From Geminicoccus sp036263595 (GTDB lineage: Bacteria; Pseudomonadota; Alphaproteobacteria; Geminicoccales; Geminicoccaceae): a stretch of DNA of 64,000 nucleotides. Made by a program: the position numbers and the translations under genes. The notes beneath the pieces are model-generated. The model saw only the letters and a list, made by a program, of their open reading frames with translations, was not told where the DNA came from and did not search any database. Shown here in pieces: positions 1-8,938 of this stretch. The first letter of the stretch is position 1. Every line of letters begins with the position of its first letter. Where the stretch lies: the NCBI RefSeq assembly GCF_036263595.1, contig NZ_DATAGQ010000200.1:1-64000 (forward strand), read 5' to 3'.

Positions 1-159
1 ATGCCGCATGACGGAGGCTCACGATCCAGGACAAGTCAGCCAGGTGCCGCTAGTCGATGCGCACGGGCGGATCCCGGAGTACCAGCAGGAGGAGGACCGC
101 CCGGGTTTCCGCCTTCTGCCTCGCCGTACGGGCAGGAGACATTGCGGGGGCCTGGCTGC

Positions 160-720
160 TCACGACTTCTCCTGATCGACGGCCCGTGGCGGCACCGGGT
201 CGACTGGCCGCGGTCCTTTGCGACGCTCCACGGCGACCGTGTCCCCGGCAGAATTTCGCCGCCGCTCCACCACCGGCCAGAAGGCTGGACACTGCCAGAT
301 CTCGTCCGGCTCCGGCACGATCATCCAGACCTGATTGGGATGAGGTGCGTCCAGGAAGCGGCGGCAGTGCGCCCTCGCATGGCATACCACCCCGTAGGAC
401 ACGCCGGCACATCTCGCCTGGTGCGGTCCGAGCCGACCATCCTGAAGGTCCTTGGTCGGCTGTGCCTCGGGTCCGGCACGCCGTTCCACGACATCCTGAC
501 CGGGGCGTCGTCCGCTTCGCCTTTCGCGGACCGGCCAGAATGCCGAACACCGATGCATGTCCTGCCCGTCGGGCGGCGTCATCCAGACCTGATTTGCTTG
601 AGCCGGGTCCATGAACCTACGGCAATAGCTGCGCGCTCCGCACGTGGCTCCATCCTTCTCGCCGACGCAGCGCGCCTGTGACGCAGAAAGGAGAGGAGGG
701 CCACCTTTAACTTGCGACAT
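160..720 (-). CDS. Cysteine-rich protein with two copies of a ~54-residue unit, unknown function
   Basis: I do not recognise this 186-residue protein. It contains two clearly homologous units at about residues 16-69 and 101-154. Each begins QARC and ends FWPV followed by ERR, and carries four aligned cysteines (C18/C27/C33/C58 and C104/C113/C119/C144), the shared stretch CRRF(M/L)D, and an NQVWM core. The conserved cysteines suggest a small metal-binding or disulfide fold; this is inference. The duplication is the main argument that this frame, rather than the long overlapping plus-strand frame, is the real one. I place the start at the ATG at 720; a TTG at 756 would add twelve residues, and neither has a strong ribosome binding site. 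There is no signal peptide. The tail after residue 155 is low-complexity and rich in Arg and Pro. Confidence 0.55.
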   Translation of the reverse strand: MSQVKGGPPLLSASQARCVGEKDGATCGARSYCRRFMDPAQANQVWMTPPDGQDMHRCSAFWPVRERRSGRRPGQDVVERRAGPEAQPTKDLQDGRLGPHQARCAGVSYGVVCHARAHCRRFLDAPHPNQVWMIVPEPDEIWQCPAFWPVVERRRNSAGDTVAVERRKGPRPVDPVPPRAVDQEKS

Positions 721-1117
721 CAGGAAACCAAAACGATAGAACGCAATCGCTAACAAACATTACAATTCTTCTCTACTTCATCAAATCATTGAGAAAGACA
801 TAAAATCTTTGCTTAAATTTTCTCTCTGCTCTTCCTGAATTGTTCAGTGTACTTTACTCAGCTGGTGAAGCCAACCGGACAATCCTGACGCGTCCAGGCC
901 CACTGGTCGACGGCCGATCTGGTCTGGAGGCGGGCTTGGGCCGAGCCCGGACACGGATGCCCTGATAAAGAGGCCTGTCTAAGTACCGGATTACAACCTG
1001 TCTGCGGCATCAGGAAGCTGGTCTGGCCCTTGAACCAGGCCTGTGGCAACTTAGCGCGCGGGATGTGGGAGTGGGCCTCCGCCCAGCTAGAAGCAATCCG
1101 GAAGAGGGGTGAGACGC
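721..1117. other. AT-rich intergenic region between divergent genes
   Basis: This 397-bp gap separates two divergent genes. Bases 721-850 are strikingly AT-rich compared with the rest of the window, as expected for a promoter region. On the minus strand TTGATG and TAATGT are separated by 16 bases (about 784-757), a weak match to a sigma-70 promoter for the cysteine-rich gene. The remainder (850-1100) holds a possible minus-strand frame of about 55-115 codons that resembles no family I know and is not called. A good ribosome binding site (GAGGGG at 1104-1109) sits just before the downstream gene. Confidence 0.5.
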
Positions 1118-2449
1118 ATGGGTGTTGCGCCGGGGCTTTCGGATGGACCGCTTGCTGCCGTATCAGGTCTCGCTCCCACCACCATGCCGGCTGTCGAGGC
1201 CGAACCATCGCCCGTCACCGACACTGCCACGGTCCGCCCCGTGGAACTGGACGACCTGCCGGCCATCTGGCGCTTCTGCAGCCGGTACTACGACGTGTTT
1301 CACGGGTGCAGCTTCGACGACTTCCGGGCGGTCTGGCATCATCGCTGGCTGGACAATCCAGCCGCACGCGCGGATCAGCCGAAGGGTTGGCTTCTGGAGA
1401 ACGACGCGGCGGACGTGGTTGGGTTCGGCGGAATCGTTCCGATGCGCATCAAGATCGGCGCGCAAGCCCATACAGCCATGTGCGGCGCCAATTGGTATGT
1501 CCAGCAGGCCTACCGGCGGCACAGCCTCGCTCTGTTCAGACGGTACAGGTCGCTCGCGGCCGAGCACGTGGTGCTCTCGACCAGCCTGTCGTCCGCGGCT
1601 GCCGCCGTTCACGCGCGGGCGATGCTGCCCATTCCGGTCAAAGACATCGACCAGGCGCTCTGGTGGATCATCGATTCCAGGCGGTTCTTCGACCTGAAGC
1701 TGACGCAACTGGCCGGCACCAGCCGTCCATGGGCGCTGCTGGCCGCGGCCAAGCCGGCTTTGGGACTGGTGGGAATGGCATGGCCGGCGCTGCTAGGATT
1801 CGTCAGCGACCCGCAGCATCGCGTGCTGCCCTGGCTCGCCCGCGCCAGGATCGCCTTCGACGTCCCGCCGCTTCCGGTCGAGCTTTCAACCGGGTTCGGC
1901 GACGAGTTCGACCTGTTCTGGCATGAGCATCGGCAGCGCTACGACGTCACGATGGAGCGCACGAGCGCTTTCCTGGATTGGCGCCACCGTCAGCTTCCGA
2001 AGGCCGCCGGCCGAGCCTTCGTCCTCGCTTGTCGGGACCGGGGCCGGTTGGTGGGCTACGTTGCACTTCAGACGCCCGGCACGCGCAGCGATCGCCAGAT
2101 CCCCGGCTGCTTCAACGTCACCGACCTCGTCTATCCGGCCGAGCGCCCGGACGTGCTGGGCAACCTCATGAACGCCGCGTTCCGCTTCGCCGTGGAGCAT
2201 GGCGGCGTCGTGCTCAAGCTGTCCGGCTTCCACCCCGAGGTCCGGGCTGCGCTGGCCAGCCAGCGACCCTGCGTCATCGAGCCCGACATGCTGCAGAGAC
2301 TGGCGCGGGGCACGGTGGGGCAACGGGTCTTCGCCCGCCTGGGCCGAGCCCGCCGGACCAAACGCGCCGCCGGGCGCGGCAGCGGTGGCTCTTACTGGTA
2401 CAAGAATCCGGATCCGGCCCTGGCCGACATCTGTGCCGGCGGCACCTAG
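1118..2449 (+). CDS. GNAT-like acyltransferase, probable peptidoglycan/polysaccharide- or metabolite-modifying type
   Basis: A 443-residue protein with two GNAT-type halves. An N-terminal region has VRPVELDDLPAIWRF at about 40-54, a GWLLE...VGFGGIVP strand pair at about 87-106, then GANWYVQQAYRRHSLALF, which resembles the acyl-CoA-binding turn. The C-terminal half has RLVGYVAL and ends in SYWYKNPDPAL, a pattern seen in large GNAT proteins of polysaccharide and biosynthetic loci. The start is the ATG at 1118, eight bases after GAGGGG; a GTG at 1109 is less likely. It converges on the ATP-grasp/AMP-ligase/dehydrogenase/amidoligase operon, so a role in the same pathway as an acyl- or aminoacyl-transfer step is plausible but unproven. 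FemAB-like transferases share this fold and remain an alternative. Confidence 0.6.
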   Translation: MGVAPGLSDGPLAAVSGLAPTTMPAVEAEPSPVTDTATVRPVELDDLPAIWRFCSRYYDVFHGCSFDDFRAVWHHRWLDNPAARADQPKGWLLENDAADVVGFGGIVPMRIKIGAQAHTAMCGANWYVQQAYRRHSLALFRRYRSLAAEHVVLSTSLSSAAAAVHARAMLPIPVKDIDQALWWIIDSRRFFDLKLTQLAGTSRPWALLAAAKPALGLVGMAWPALLGFVSDPQHRVLPWLARARIAFDVPPLPVELSTGFGDEFDLFWHEHRQRYDVTMERTSAFLDWRHRQLPKAAGRAFVLACRDRGRLVGYVALQTPGTRSDRQIPGCFNVTDLVYPAERPDVLGNLMNAAFRFAVEHGGVVLKLSGFHPEVRAALASQRPCVIEPDMLQRLARGTVGQRVFARLGRARRTKRAAGRGSGGSYWYKNPDPALADICAGGT

Positions 2450-2516
2450 TGGCCGTCCGGCATCGACGGCACCAGCAACTTCTAGCCTCACCCTCGCATA
2501 TTGGCGGCAGTTCCAG

Positions 2517-3866
2517 TCAGCCGTCTCCAGCTACGCCCAGGAACTGCGTCCAGCGTTGCGCGGCCGCCTGCGCGGTACGGTCAAGCACCATGGCGGCACA
2601 ATAGCCATGGGCCAGGCAGGAAGTGTTGTAGGGAAGCACGCCGTCCCGCCGGTCTGGCCGGAGCAGTTGCTGATCCAGCCGGCTGGCGAGCCGGGTAAAC
2701 GATCGGGCACCGCTCGCGGCAAAGCCGGCGACGAAGGCCCCTGCATCCTGACCCGCAGCCGCCCACCACCGTGTAGCCAGGCCGACGGGATAGCAGGCGC
2801 CATTGATGCGCGCGTTCAGTTCCGCGAAGAACAGCGCCGGCTCACCGGCCTGTTCATCAAGATATTCGCAGAAGTCACATCCCACCCACCCGGCATAGCC
2901 TTCATGCTGCAGGCGCCGACCCAGTGCGAGGGCATGGTCGATCATCTCGTCCAGCAGCACGGCCGTGGAAGGGAAACGGTTCCCGGCGTGGCTCAATCCC
3001 CCGTCCAGGATCTGGTCGGTCGCGGCGACGAAGCGCACGGCCCGATCGGGATCGGCAGGAACGAACACCAGCACGTTCGGGCTGACATTCACCTCGTGGA
3101 AGCAGTCGACAAGATAGCAGTCCTCGCTCCGATTGGCCGCCCAATCCAAGGTTGCTGCCAGGTCGGGTGCGCCGGCGACGATCCTGGTGGAGGAACCTGA
3201 TGCACCGTTGCAGCCGCGCAGCAATGCCCGGCGGCCGAACTGAAGCCAGTGCACGATGGCAAGCCGCAGCGGCTCCACGCTCCTGGGCAGCCCGAAGGCA
3301 CCCGGCTCCAGCCAGACGACCTCGCCCGATGCCAGTGGCACACCGAGGTCCTGAGCCATCTTCCGCTGGACGTCCTTGCGGTTCATCCTGGCGGTCACCG
3401 CCGCATCACCCAGTAGATCGACCTGACAGCCGGCCAGCCGCCCCAGCCGGCGCGCCAGTTCGAGTTCGCTGCCCCCCGACAGGAACGGCTCGATCAGGAC
3501 TCTCCCGTTGTCCGGCAGGCGGCGAGCCAGTCTGGCCAGCGCCGCCTAGTCCAGCAGCAGTTCGTCCACCAGACCCGCTGCGCGCCCATCCAGCTCCAGC
3601 TCGATCAGGTTTGGGGCAGCCGGTCCGATGCGCAGCTCCTGAAGATAGGCCGTAAAGGCCCAGTCGACGGCACCGTGCGTCACCACCAGGTCATCCGCAC
3701 CGGCGATCAGCAGCGCGCGCTGGTCATAGGCATCGATGCCGCGATGGTGCGCCCGCACCTCGTCGATGCCTGCCAGGGACGAGGTGGCATGCAGCAAGAC
3801 ACGCCGGGTGCCGGCTCTGGGCAGCGTTGCCGACAGATCCAGCCGCTGGCGCAGCGGCACGCTCAC
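2517..3866 (-). pseudogene. ATP-grasp family ligase gene interrupted by one in-frame TAG
   Basis: Read through a single amber codon (TAG, plus-strand bases 3546-3548), this is one continuous frame of 449 codons. The 106 codons before the stop give an N-terminal pre-ATP-grasp region (RRVLLHATS, then ALLIAGADDLVVTHGAVDWA). The frame continues after the stop as AALARLARRLPDNGRVLIEPF, then NRKDVQRKMAQDLGVPL, a lid-like RALLRGCNGASGSST, and a metal-binding FFAELNARINGACYPV near the C-terminus, all typical of the ATP-grasp fold (ATP-dependent carboxylate-amine/thiol ligases). No other stop or frameshift lies between the halves, so I read this as a recent nonsense mutation (TGG, CAG or similar to TAG), a sequencing error, or suppression. 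The GTG start at 3866 overlaps the stop of the AMP-ligase gene by four bases (GTGA), so the two are translationally coupled. A GTG at 3398 could restart only the C-terminal 293 residues, without the N-terminal domain. Confidence 0.75.
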
Positions 3867-5194
3867 CCGACCTGCTCCGAGCGATGCCACGCGGAGCCCT
3901 GCCCCGCCTTCACCATCGATCGCGCCAGGTGGAACTTCCCACCGGGACCAGGCTCAATCCGCTCGACCAGTTCTGTGCGCAGCCGCGCGTCGCTGCCCAG
4001 CGCCCGCGCCGCCCGCCGCTCGAACTCAGCCAGCCGCCCACGGTCGAACTCCGGCCCGGGCACCATGAAGAACACGACCTCGTCCTCGGCCTCCTGGACC
4101 AGCTGGTAGTGCCGCACCCAGCGGAACGCGTCCTCCTTCAGGTCGCTCAGGATCTCGTAGGGATGCAGCAGGCGCCCGCCGGGCAGACGGAACAGGTCGA
4201 GCATGCGCCCCTGGATCGTGTCGATCTTGCTGAACGGCTTCCCGCAGGGACAGGTCTCGCTCCCGCGCGTCACGAGGTCGCCCAGCCGGTAGCGGATCAA
4301 GGGCATGGCCTGGGCATGCAGGCTGGTCAGGACGACCTCCCCCCGCTCGCCCGGAGCCACCGGCCGGCCGTCCTGCACCACCTCGAGCAGCACTGAATCG
4401 TCGCAGACGTGGAAACCGCCACTGGAACGGCACTGCCAGGCCACGAGGTTCATCTCCCAGCAGCCATAGACCTCGTAGACCGGTGCCTGCCAGCTCTCCT
4501 CGATCTGCCGCCGCCGTGCCTTGGTCAGCACCTCGCCGCCTGTTGCCAGGAACCGGGGCCGGATGTCGGTCCGGCCACTCTGCTGCAGCGATTCACCCAG
4601 CCTCGCCATCATGCCGGGGTAGGTCCCGATCATGCCGGGCCGCAGCGCTGCGAGTTCCTGCAACAGCTCGTCGGGAGGTGCACTCACGTCCAGGACATGA
4701 TTGCGCCAGCCGAGCGCTCGCAGCAGGCTGCCGACCGGCTCGACCTTGGGCTCCGGCCGCTTGCTCATGGCCGCGATCCGCACGAACCGGTCGCCCAGGC
4801 GTTGCCCGAGGTCGCGCTGCGCCCGCAGCCAAAAGAGCTGGTGCAGCCATTTCTCGCGGCGCGAGCGATAGAGCACGAACGGTTCGCCGGTGGAGCCGGT
4901 CGTCTGGATTCGCTTGAGCCCCGCAGGATCGACGCCTTCCGCGAGTACCCGCTCCACGGGCTGGTGGCGCAGATCGTCCTTGCTGGAGATCGGGAGCCGC
5001 ACGAGATCGGCCAGCCCACGGATCTGCGCTGGTGCCACACCATGCCGGTCGAACAGTTCGCGGTAGTAGGGCACCTGCGCGTGGGCATGCGCCACGACGT
5101 GCCGGAGCCGCTCTTCCTGGAAAGCTACCAGCTCCGCCCGCGACGGCCAGGGCGACGCTCCAATGGCCCGTGCGATCGTGCGCGCCTGATCCAT
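3863..5194 (-). CDS. PaaK/CapK-like AMP-forming ligase (phenylacetate-CoA ligase family)
   Basis: A 443-residue adenylate-forming enzyme of the PaaK/CapK branch, which activates a carboxylic acid with ATP to an acyl-adenylate. Visible motifs are the P-loop TTGSTGEPF at residues 98-106, YGCWEMN in the middle (position of the YG-x-x-E motif), PLIRYRLGDL (adenylate-binding RYR-GD), and a CPCG-x-P...GRMLDLF element near the C-terminus, in that order, at normal family length. The ATG at 5194 follows AAGGAGGAGGG. It lies 75 bp after the dehydrogenase gene and overlaps the ATP-grasp gene by four bases, so it is in one operon with them. CapK relatives are frequent in polysaccharide loci and PaaK enzymes in aromatic acid catabolism; neither setting is present here, so the substrate is unknown. 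Confidence 0.82.
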   Translation of the reverse strand: MDQARTIARAIGASPWPSRAELVAFQEERLRHVVAHAHAQVPYYRELFDRHGVAPAQIRGLADLVRLPISSKDDLRHQPVERVLAEGVDPAGLKRIQTTGSTGEPFVLYRSRREKWLHQLFWLRAQRDLGQRLGDRFVRIAAMSKRPEPKVEPVGSLLRALGWRNHVLDVSAPPDELLQELAALRPGMIGTYPGMMARLGESLQQSGRTDIRPRFLATGGEVLTKARRRQIEESWQAPVYEVYGCWEMNLVAWQCRSSGGFHVCDDSVLLEVVQDGRPVAPGERGEVVLTSLHAQAMPLIRYRLGDLVTRGSETCPCGKPFSKIDTIQGRMLDLFRLPGGRLLHPYEILSDLKEDAFRWVRHYQLVQEAEDEVVFFMVPGPEFDRGRLAEFERRAARALGSDARLRTELVERIEPGPGGKFHLARSMVKAGQGSAWHRSEQVG

Positions 5195-5269
5195 CGCGTC
5201 CCTCCTCCTTGGCCCTCTCCGCCTGGGCCCGAGGAGCGTCCCGGGCCCGTTCCGTCGGGGCGCTTCGAA

Positions 5270-6268
5270 TCAGGCGGCCGCGTCGTACTGGATCTTCATG
5301 GTGCCGGTCTTGAGCGGCGAGATCATCTGCCGGGCGATTTCCTCCAGCGGCAGGCGATGCGAGACCAGCGCTTCCGCCTTCGGACCGAGCTTCTCCAGCA
5401 CGGCGATCGAATCCGGCAGGTTGTCGGACACGGCATGGCTGCCGATCAGGACAAGTTCGCGGCGGAACACCTCGTAGGGGCTGAGCGCGATCCTGGCCGA
5501 GGGGGCGCACACCCCGAAGAACAGGATGGTGGCACCGTCCCGGGCGAACGCGGGCATGCGGCCGGCCACCTCGGCGACACCGGTGCAATCCACCACCATG
5601 TCGAACCCGTCGCCCAGGGCTTCGGGCTGCAGATCGCGGCCATCCACGGCGGCAGCCGCGCCGAGTTCCAGGGCGCGTTGGCAGCGTGACGACTCGAGGT
5701 CCACCATCGTCACGTCGCCGACCCCGCGTGTCTGCAGGCCCAGCATCATCATCAGGCCGATCGGGCCGGCACCGAACACCAGCACCCGCATGCCGGGCCG
5801 CACCCGTGCCCGGGCGATGCCATGCATCACGCAGGCGAACGGCTCCGCCAGCGCCGCGACATGGAAGGGCAGGTCGCCCACGGAATGCACGTTGGCGGCA
5901 GCCACGGTCATGTAGGGCGCAAAGCCGCCATTCGTGGTAGCGCCATAACCCTTCAGGTTGGCGCAGAGGCTCGGACGTTTCGCCAGGCAGGCCCGGCAAT
6001 GGCCACAGGGGATCAGCGGGTCGACCGCGACCCTGGCACCGACCGCCACGCCCTGCACCGACGCCCCCTTGGCCACGACCGTCCCGGCGATCTCATGGCC
6101 AGGCACGACGGGATAGGCGCATAGGTAGCGCCCGTGCAGGATGTCGAGATCGGTATGGCAGACGCCAGTCGCCGCGACCTTGACCAGGACCTGGTCCGCC
6201 TGGGGTTCCGGATCCGGAATCCGCTCGATCCGGGCGATGCCCTGTTCCCTGAACACCAGCGCTTCCAT
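5270..6268 (-). CDS. Zinc-dependent medium-chain alcohol/polyol dehydrogenase
   Basis: A 332-residue MDR-family NAD(P)-dependent dehydrogenase. The catalytic zinc region is GVCHTD at 36-40 (C37) with PGHE at 56-59. The structural zinc loop has cysteines 88, 91, 94 and 102. The Rossmann motif is GAGPIG at 166-171, followed by an acidic residue (VDLES) that suggests NAD. The organisation resembles sorbitol and threonine dehydrogenases. The ATG at 6268 follows GGGAG. It is the second gene of the amidoligase operon (91 bp after that gene, 75 bp before the AMP ligase). In this setting it may oxidise an alcohol precursor or reduce an aldehyde product of the pathway; the substrate cannot be read from sequence. 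Confidence 0.85.
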   Translation of the reverse strand: MEALVFREQGIARIERIPDPEPQADQVLVKVAATGVCHTDLDILHGRYLCAYPVVPGHEIAGTVVAKGASVQGVAVGARVAVDPLIPCGHCRACLAKRPSLCANLKGYGATTNGGFAPYMTVAAANVHSVGDLPFHVAALAEPFACVMHGIARARVRPGMRVLVFGAGPIGLMMMLGLQTRGVGDVTMVDLESSRCQRALELGAAAAVDGRDLQPEALGDGFDMVVDCTGVAEVAGRMPAFARDGATILFFGVCAPSARIALSPYEVFRRELVLIGSHAVSDNLPDSIAVLEKLGPKAEALVSHRLPLEEIARQMISPLKTGTMKIQYDAAA

Positions 6269-6359
6269 GTCCCGCTCCCTGATCTTGTGCTTTTCCGGGT
6301 GCTGCCTGCGTGCGCGTTGTCAGGTGATGTCGTCAATCCCCACGGTTCGATGAGCCGGT

Positions 6360-7430
6360 TCAACCCGTGCCGTTGTGGACCTGGGCCAACTGCAGCCAGG
6401 CGTTCTCGCTGCCGTCGAACCGCAGATAAGCGCTGCTCAGTGCTGCCAGCCGGTTGGGATCCTCGGCCAGTCGCTCGACCGCAAGCCAGCGATTCCAGGC
6501 CGGCATCATGCTCCAGCCAGGCTCGCCCACGAAGGCTCGTGGCAGGCGGTAATGGAGAGCCGGGCGGCTGCCGATCTTCTCGTAGGGAAGGCGCGCCCTG
6601 ACGCGGGCCTCGTCGAAATGCTGAAGGACCGGCAGCAGATCGAGGGCTCGGTCGCGGGTAGGGTTGGCCCGCAGATAGTCGTCGGTGAAGGCGACGAGGT
6701 CGGGACGGTAGTCCGGTGCCATCACCTGGCGGACATAGGTGCGCGGGAACGAGCCGGGCATGAACATCGCGCGCCCAACCTCTCCGGCCGTCTCCCGGCG
6801 CAGCCAGGGCTCCAGCAGCAAGAATGCCCTCAGAAAGGCAAGGATCGTCGTCACGTCCAGCCGGAACAGGCCGATGTTGAAATGGAGGCCGAGCGAGCCG
6901 AACCGGGTCCGGCCCCTTCCGCGTGCGCCGGCCTCGCGCAGGATGGCGACGGCCCCGTCGACCTCGGCCAAGCGCTGCACCGGCAGGGGCGACAGGATCA
7001 GTTCCCTGGGCACGAAGCCGGCCAGCACATGCCCGAGCAGGGCGGCGCTCCAGCGTCCCATCCGCAGAGGCAAGGAGGCATTGTGGGCCTGCGGATGGAC
7101 GTAGCGGACATCCAGTTGCACCGACAGGTCGCCCAGGCGGCTGCCGTGCACCGAAAAGGCATGCGGATCCTCCTGCACCAGATGGCCGCCCAGCCCAGCC
7201 TGGAGTGCCCGCGCGGCGGCTGACGCCCGCAGGCCGGTGAACTCGACTTCGACGCCTACCTGCCGGGCCGGTCCCGCGGACAGCAGGGACATGCCGGCCA
7301 CGGAGGGAGCCGCCGGATCGAAGGTCGACGATGACGCCTTGTTCATGCTGCTTATGTGGGCGGCCTGGACCGAATCGCCATCGGGATGGCGGACGTTCCT
7401 ATCCGGTCGGAACCATGGCTGCGCCGGCAT
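6360..7430 (-). CDS. Putative amidoligase (carboxylate-amine ligase of the glutamine-synthetase-like fold)
   Basis: A 356-residue protein of the amidoligase family, which is predicted to form amide bonds with ATP through a fold related to glutamine synthetase and gamma-glutamylcysteine ligase. The signature VGVEVEFTGL is at about residues 58-67. SLGLHFNIG (metal-binding His) and RAFLLLEPWLRR follow, then RPALHYRLP (a catalytic Arg/His region). The family is known to sit beside ATP-grasp enzymes and acyltransferases in loci thought to make peptide-like metabolites or modify proteins, as here. I chose the ATG at 7430; a longer frame to 7775 runs back through the divergent cytochrome gene and looks non-coding, and an ATG at 7346 is also possible. 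It is first in the operon, divergent from the cytochrome gene across 116 bp. Confidence 0.72.
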   Translation of the reverse strand: MPAQPWFRPDRNVRHPDGDSVQAAHISSMNKASSSTFDPAAPSVAGMSLLSAGPARQVGVEVEFTGLRASAAARALQAGLGGHLVQEDPHAFSVHGSRLGDLSVQLDVRYVHPQAHNASLPLRMGRWSAALLGHVLAGFVPRELILSPLPVQRLAEVDGAVAILREAGARGRGRTRFGSLGLHFNIGLFRLDVTTILAFLRAFLLLEPWLRRETAGEVGRAMFMPGSFPRTYVRQVMAPDYRPDLVAFTDDYLRANPTRDRALDLLPVLQHFDEARVRARLPYEKIGSRPALHYRLPRAFVGEPGWSMMPAWNRWLAVERLAEDPNRLAALSSAYLRFDGSENAWLQLAQVHNGTG

Positions 7431-7546
7431 CGTTGCTTCTTCGTTCAGCAGGGAGGGCGTCCGGTGTCTGGTCACGAAGGTCCATGCAAATCCGGGACGG
7501 CGCGGATCGGGCCGCTGGGCCGCCATCCCGTTGTCGGTCCGGCAAC

Positions 7547-8938
7547 GTGACGGCGCTGCGCCTCTTCCTGGCACTCCTGTTGGTACTGGTTGTCGGCTGC
7601 ATCGGCTTTGTCGCCTATGGCTGGCGATCGGAGATCGACCCGGTGGCCCGGCCTGGACAGCCTGACCCAGCCCTCGTGCAGCGTGGCGCGCAACTGGCGG
7701 CCATCGGCAACTGCAATGTCTGCCATACCGCACCGGGCGGCGAGCCCTTTGCCGGCGGCCTCGCCCTGCCCACACCGTTCGGCACGATCTATTCCACGAA
7801 CATCACGCCCGATCGCGAGACCGGCATCGGCACCTGGTCGGCGGAAGCTTTCATCCGCTCGATGCGCGAGGGCGTCGACCGGGAGGGCAACCATCTCTAT
7901 CCGGCCTTCCCCTACGACCATTTCACCCTCGTCACCGACGAGGACAACCGGGCGCTCCATGCCTATCTGATGACCCGCGAGCCGGTGCGCTACGTGCCGC
8001 CGCCGAACGAGCTGCCCTTCCCGCTCGACAACCGGCTGCTGGTCGCCGGATGGAAGCTCCTGTTCTTCGACGAGGCTGACCATCAGCCGGACTCCGGACA
8101 GGACGAAGCGTGGAACCGCGGGCGCTACCTCGCGGAGGGCCTGGGCCATTGCGGGGCCTGCCACACGCCGCGCAATCGCCTGGGTGCCGAGCAGGAGGAC
8201 CGCCACTTCGACGGCGCGGAGATCGAGGGATGGCATGCCTATGCCATCGATCAGACGTCGGCGGCACCGATCCCCTGGAACGTGGACAGCCTTGCCGACT
8301 ATCTCCGCCGAGGCTGGCATGCCGAGCATGGCGTCGCACGCGGACCGATGGCGCCGGTGACCGCCAATCTTGGCTCGGTCGACCCTGCCGACGTCCGCGC
8401 CATCGCCACCTATGTGGCCGCCACGATGGGCGATCCGGGGCCGGAGCGGCTCGCACGGGCCGAGCAGGTCCGTGATGCCGCAAGCGGCACCGGCCGCCTC
8501 GCGCAATCGGCCGACAGCCTGGCAGTTCCTGCCACGGCTGCGTCGGACGACGTAGGCGCCGCGGTCTACGCAAGCGCCTGTGCCATCTGCCACGAGAGCG
8601 GACGGCCCTTGCCCTTTGGCGGGCTCGACCTGCACCTGAGTACGGCCGTCAACGGACCAAACCCGCAGAACATCATCAACGTCACCCTATTCGGCCTGCC
8701 GGCCAGCGAAGGCGAAGCTGCCCCCGTCATGCCGGGCTTCGCCGGCACGCTCAGCCAGCAACAGCTGGTCGCCCTGATGAACCACCTGCGCGGCAGCTTC
8801 AGCGAACAACCGGCCTGGACGGATGTCGAGGAGCGGGTGGCACGGACGCTCAGCGGCGAGCAGCCGGTGAGCATCTACACGTCGGACGGCATGCAGCATG
8901 CACCCGCGACCGGGATGAGGACGAAGCCATGGCCGTGA
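7547..8938 (+). CDS. Membrane-anchored triheme cytochrome c, electron acceptor of the adjacent molybdenum dehydrogenase
   Basis: A protein of about 463 residues with an N-terminal membrane anchor (LFLALLLVLVVGCIGFVAY, residues 6-24) and three CxxCH heme sites: CNVCH at 56-60, CGACH near 203 and CAICH near 346. Methionine ligands are plausible in the surrounding class I cytochrome c domains. The layout matches the triheme cytochrome subunits that carry electrons from periplasmic alcohol, aldehyde or nicotinate-type dehydrogenases to the respiratory chain. The frame is open upstream, so the start is uncertain: I chose the GTG at 7547, directly before the anchor; an ATG at 7484 is an alternative. 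Its end overlaps the iron-sulfur subunit gene by ten bases, so the three genes form an operon. Confidence 0.85.
   Translation: MTALRLFLALLLVLVVGCIGFVAYGWRSEIDPVARPGQPDPALVQRGAQLAAIGNCNVCHTAPGGEPFAGGLALPTPFGTIYSTNITPDRETGIGTWSAEAFIRSMREGVDREGNHLYPAFPYDHFTLVTDEDNRALHAYLMTREPVRYVPPPNELPFPLDNRLLVAGWKLLFFDEADHQPDSGQDEAWNRGRYLAEGLGHCGACHTPRNRLGAEQEDRHFDGAEIEGWHAYAIDQTSAAPIPWNVDSLADYLRRGWHAEHGVARGPMAPVTANLGSVDPADVRAIATYVAATMGDPGPERLARAEQVRDAASGTGRLAQSADSLAVPATAASDDVGAAVYASACAICHESGRPLPFGGLDLHLSTAVNGPNPQNIINVTLFGLPASEGEAAPVMPGFAGTLSQQQLVALMNHLRGSFSEQPAWTDVEERVARTLSGEQPVSIYTSDGMQHAPATGMRTKPWP

Noticed and set aside
1..681. Plus-strand frame of 226 codons at the window edge
   Set aside because: It overlaps the minus-strand gene with the internal duplication, has no recognisable family and is rich in Arg/Pro/Ser, as expected of an antisense frame in GC-rich DNA.
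858..1208. Minus-strand frame of 116 codons, possible third cysteine-rich unit
   Set aside because: It has scattered Cys and Trp but does not align with the two repeat units of the neighbouring gene, and it overlaps the start of the GNAT-like gene.
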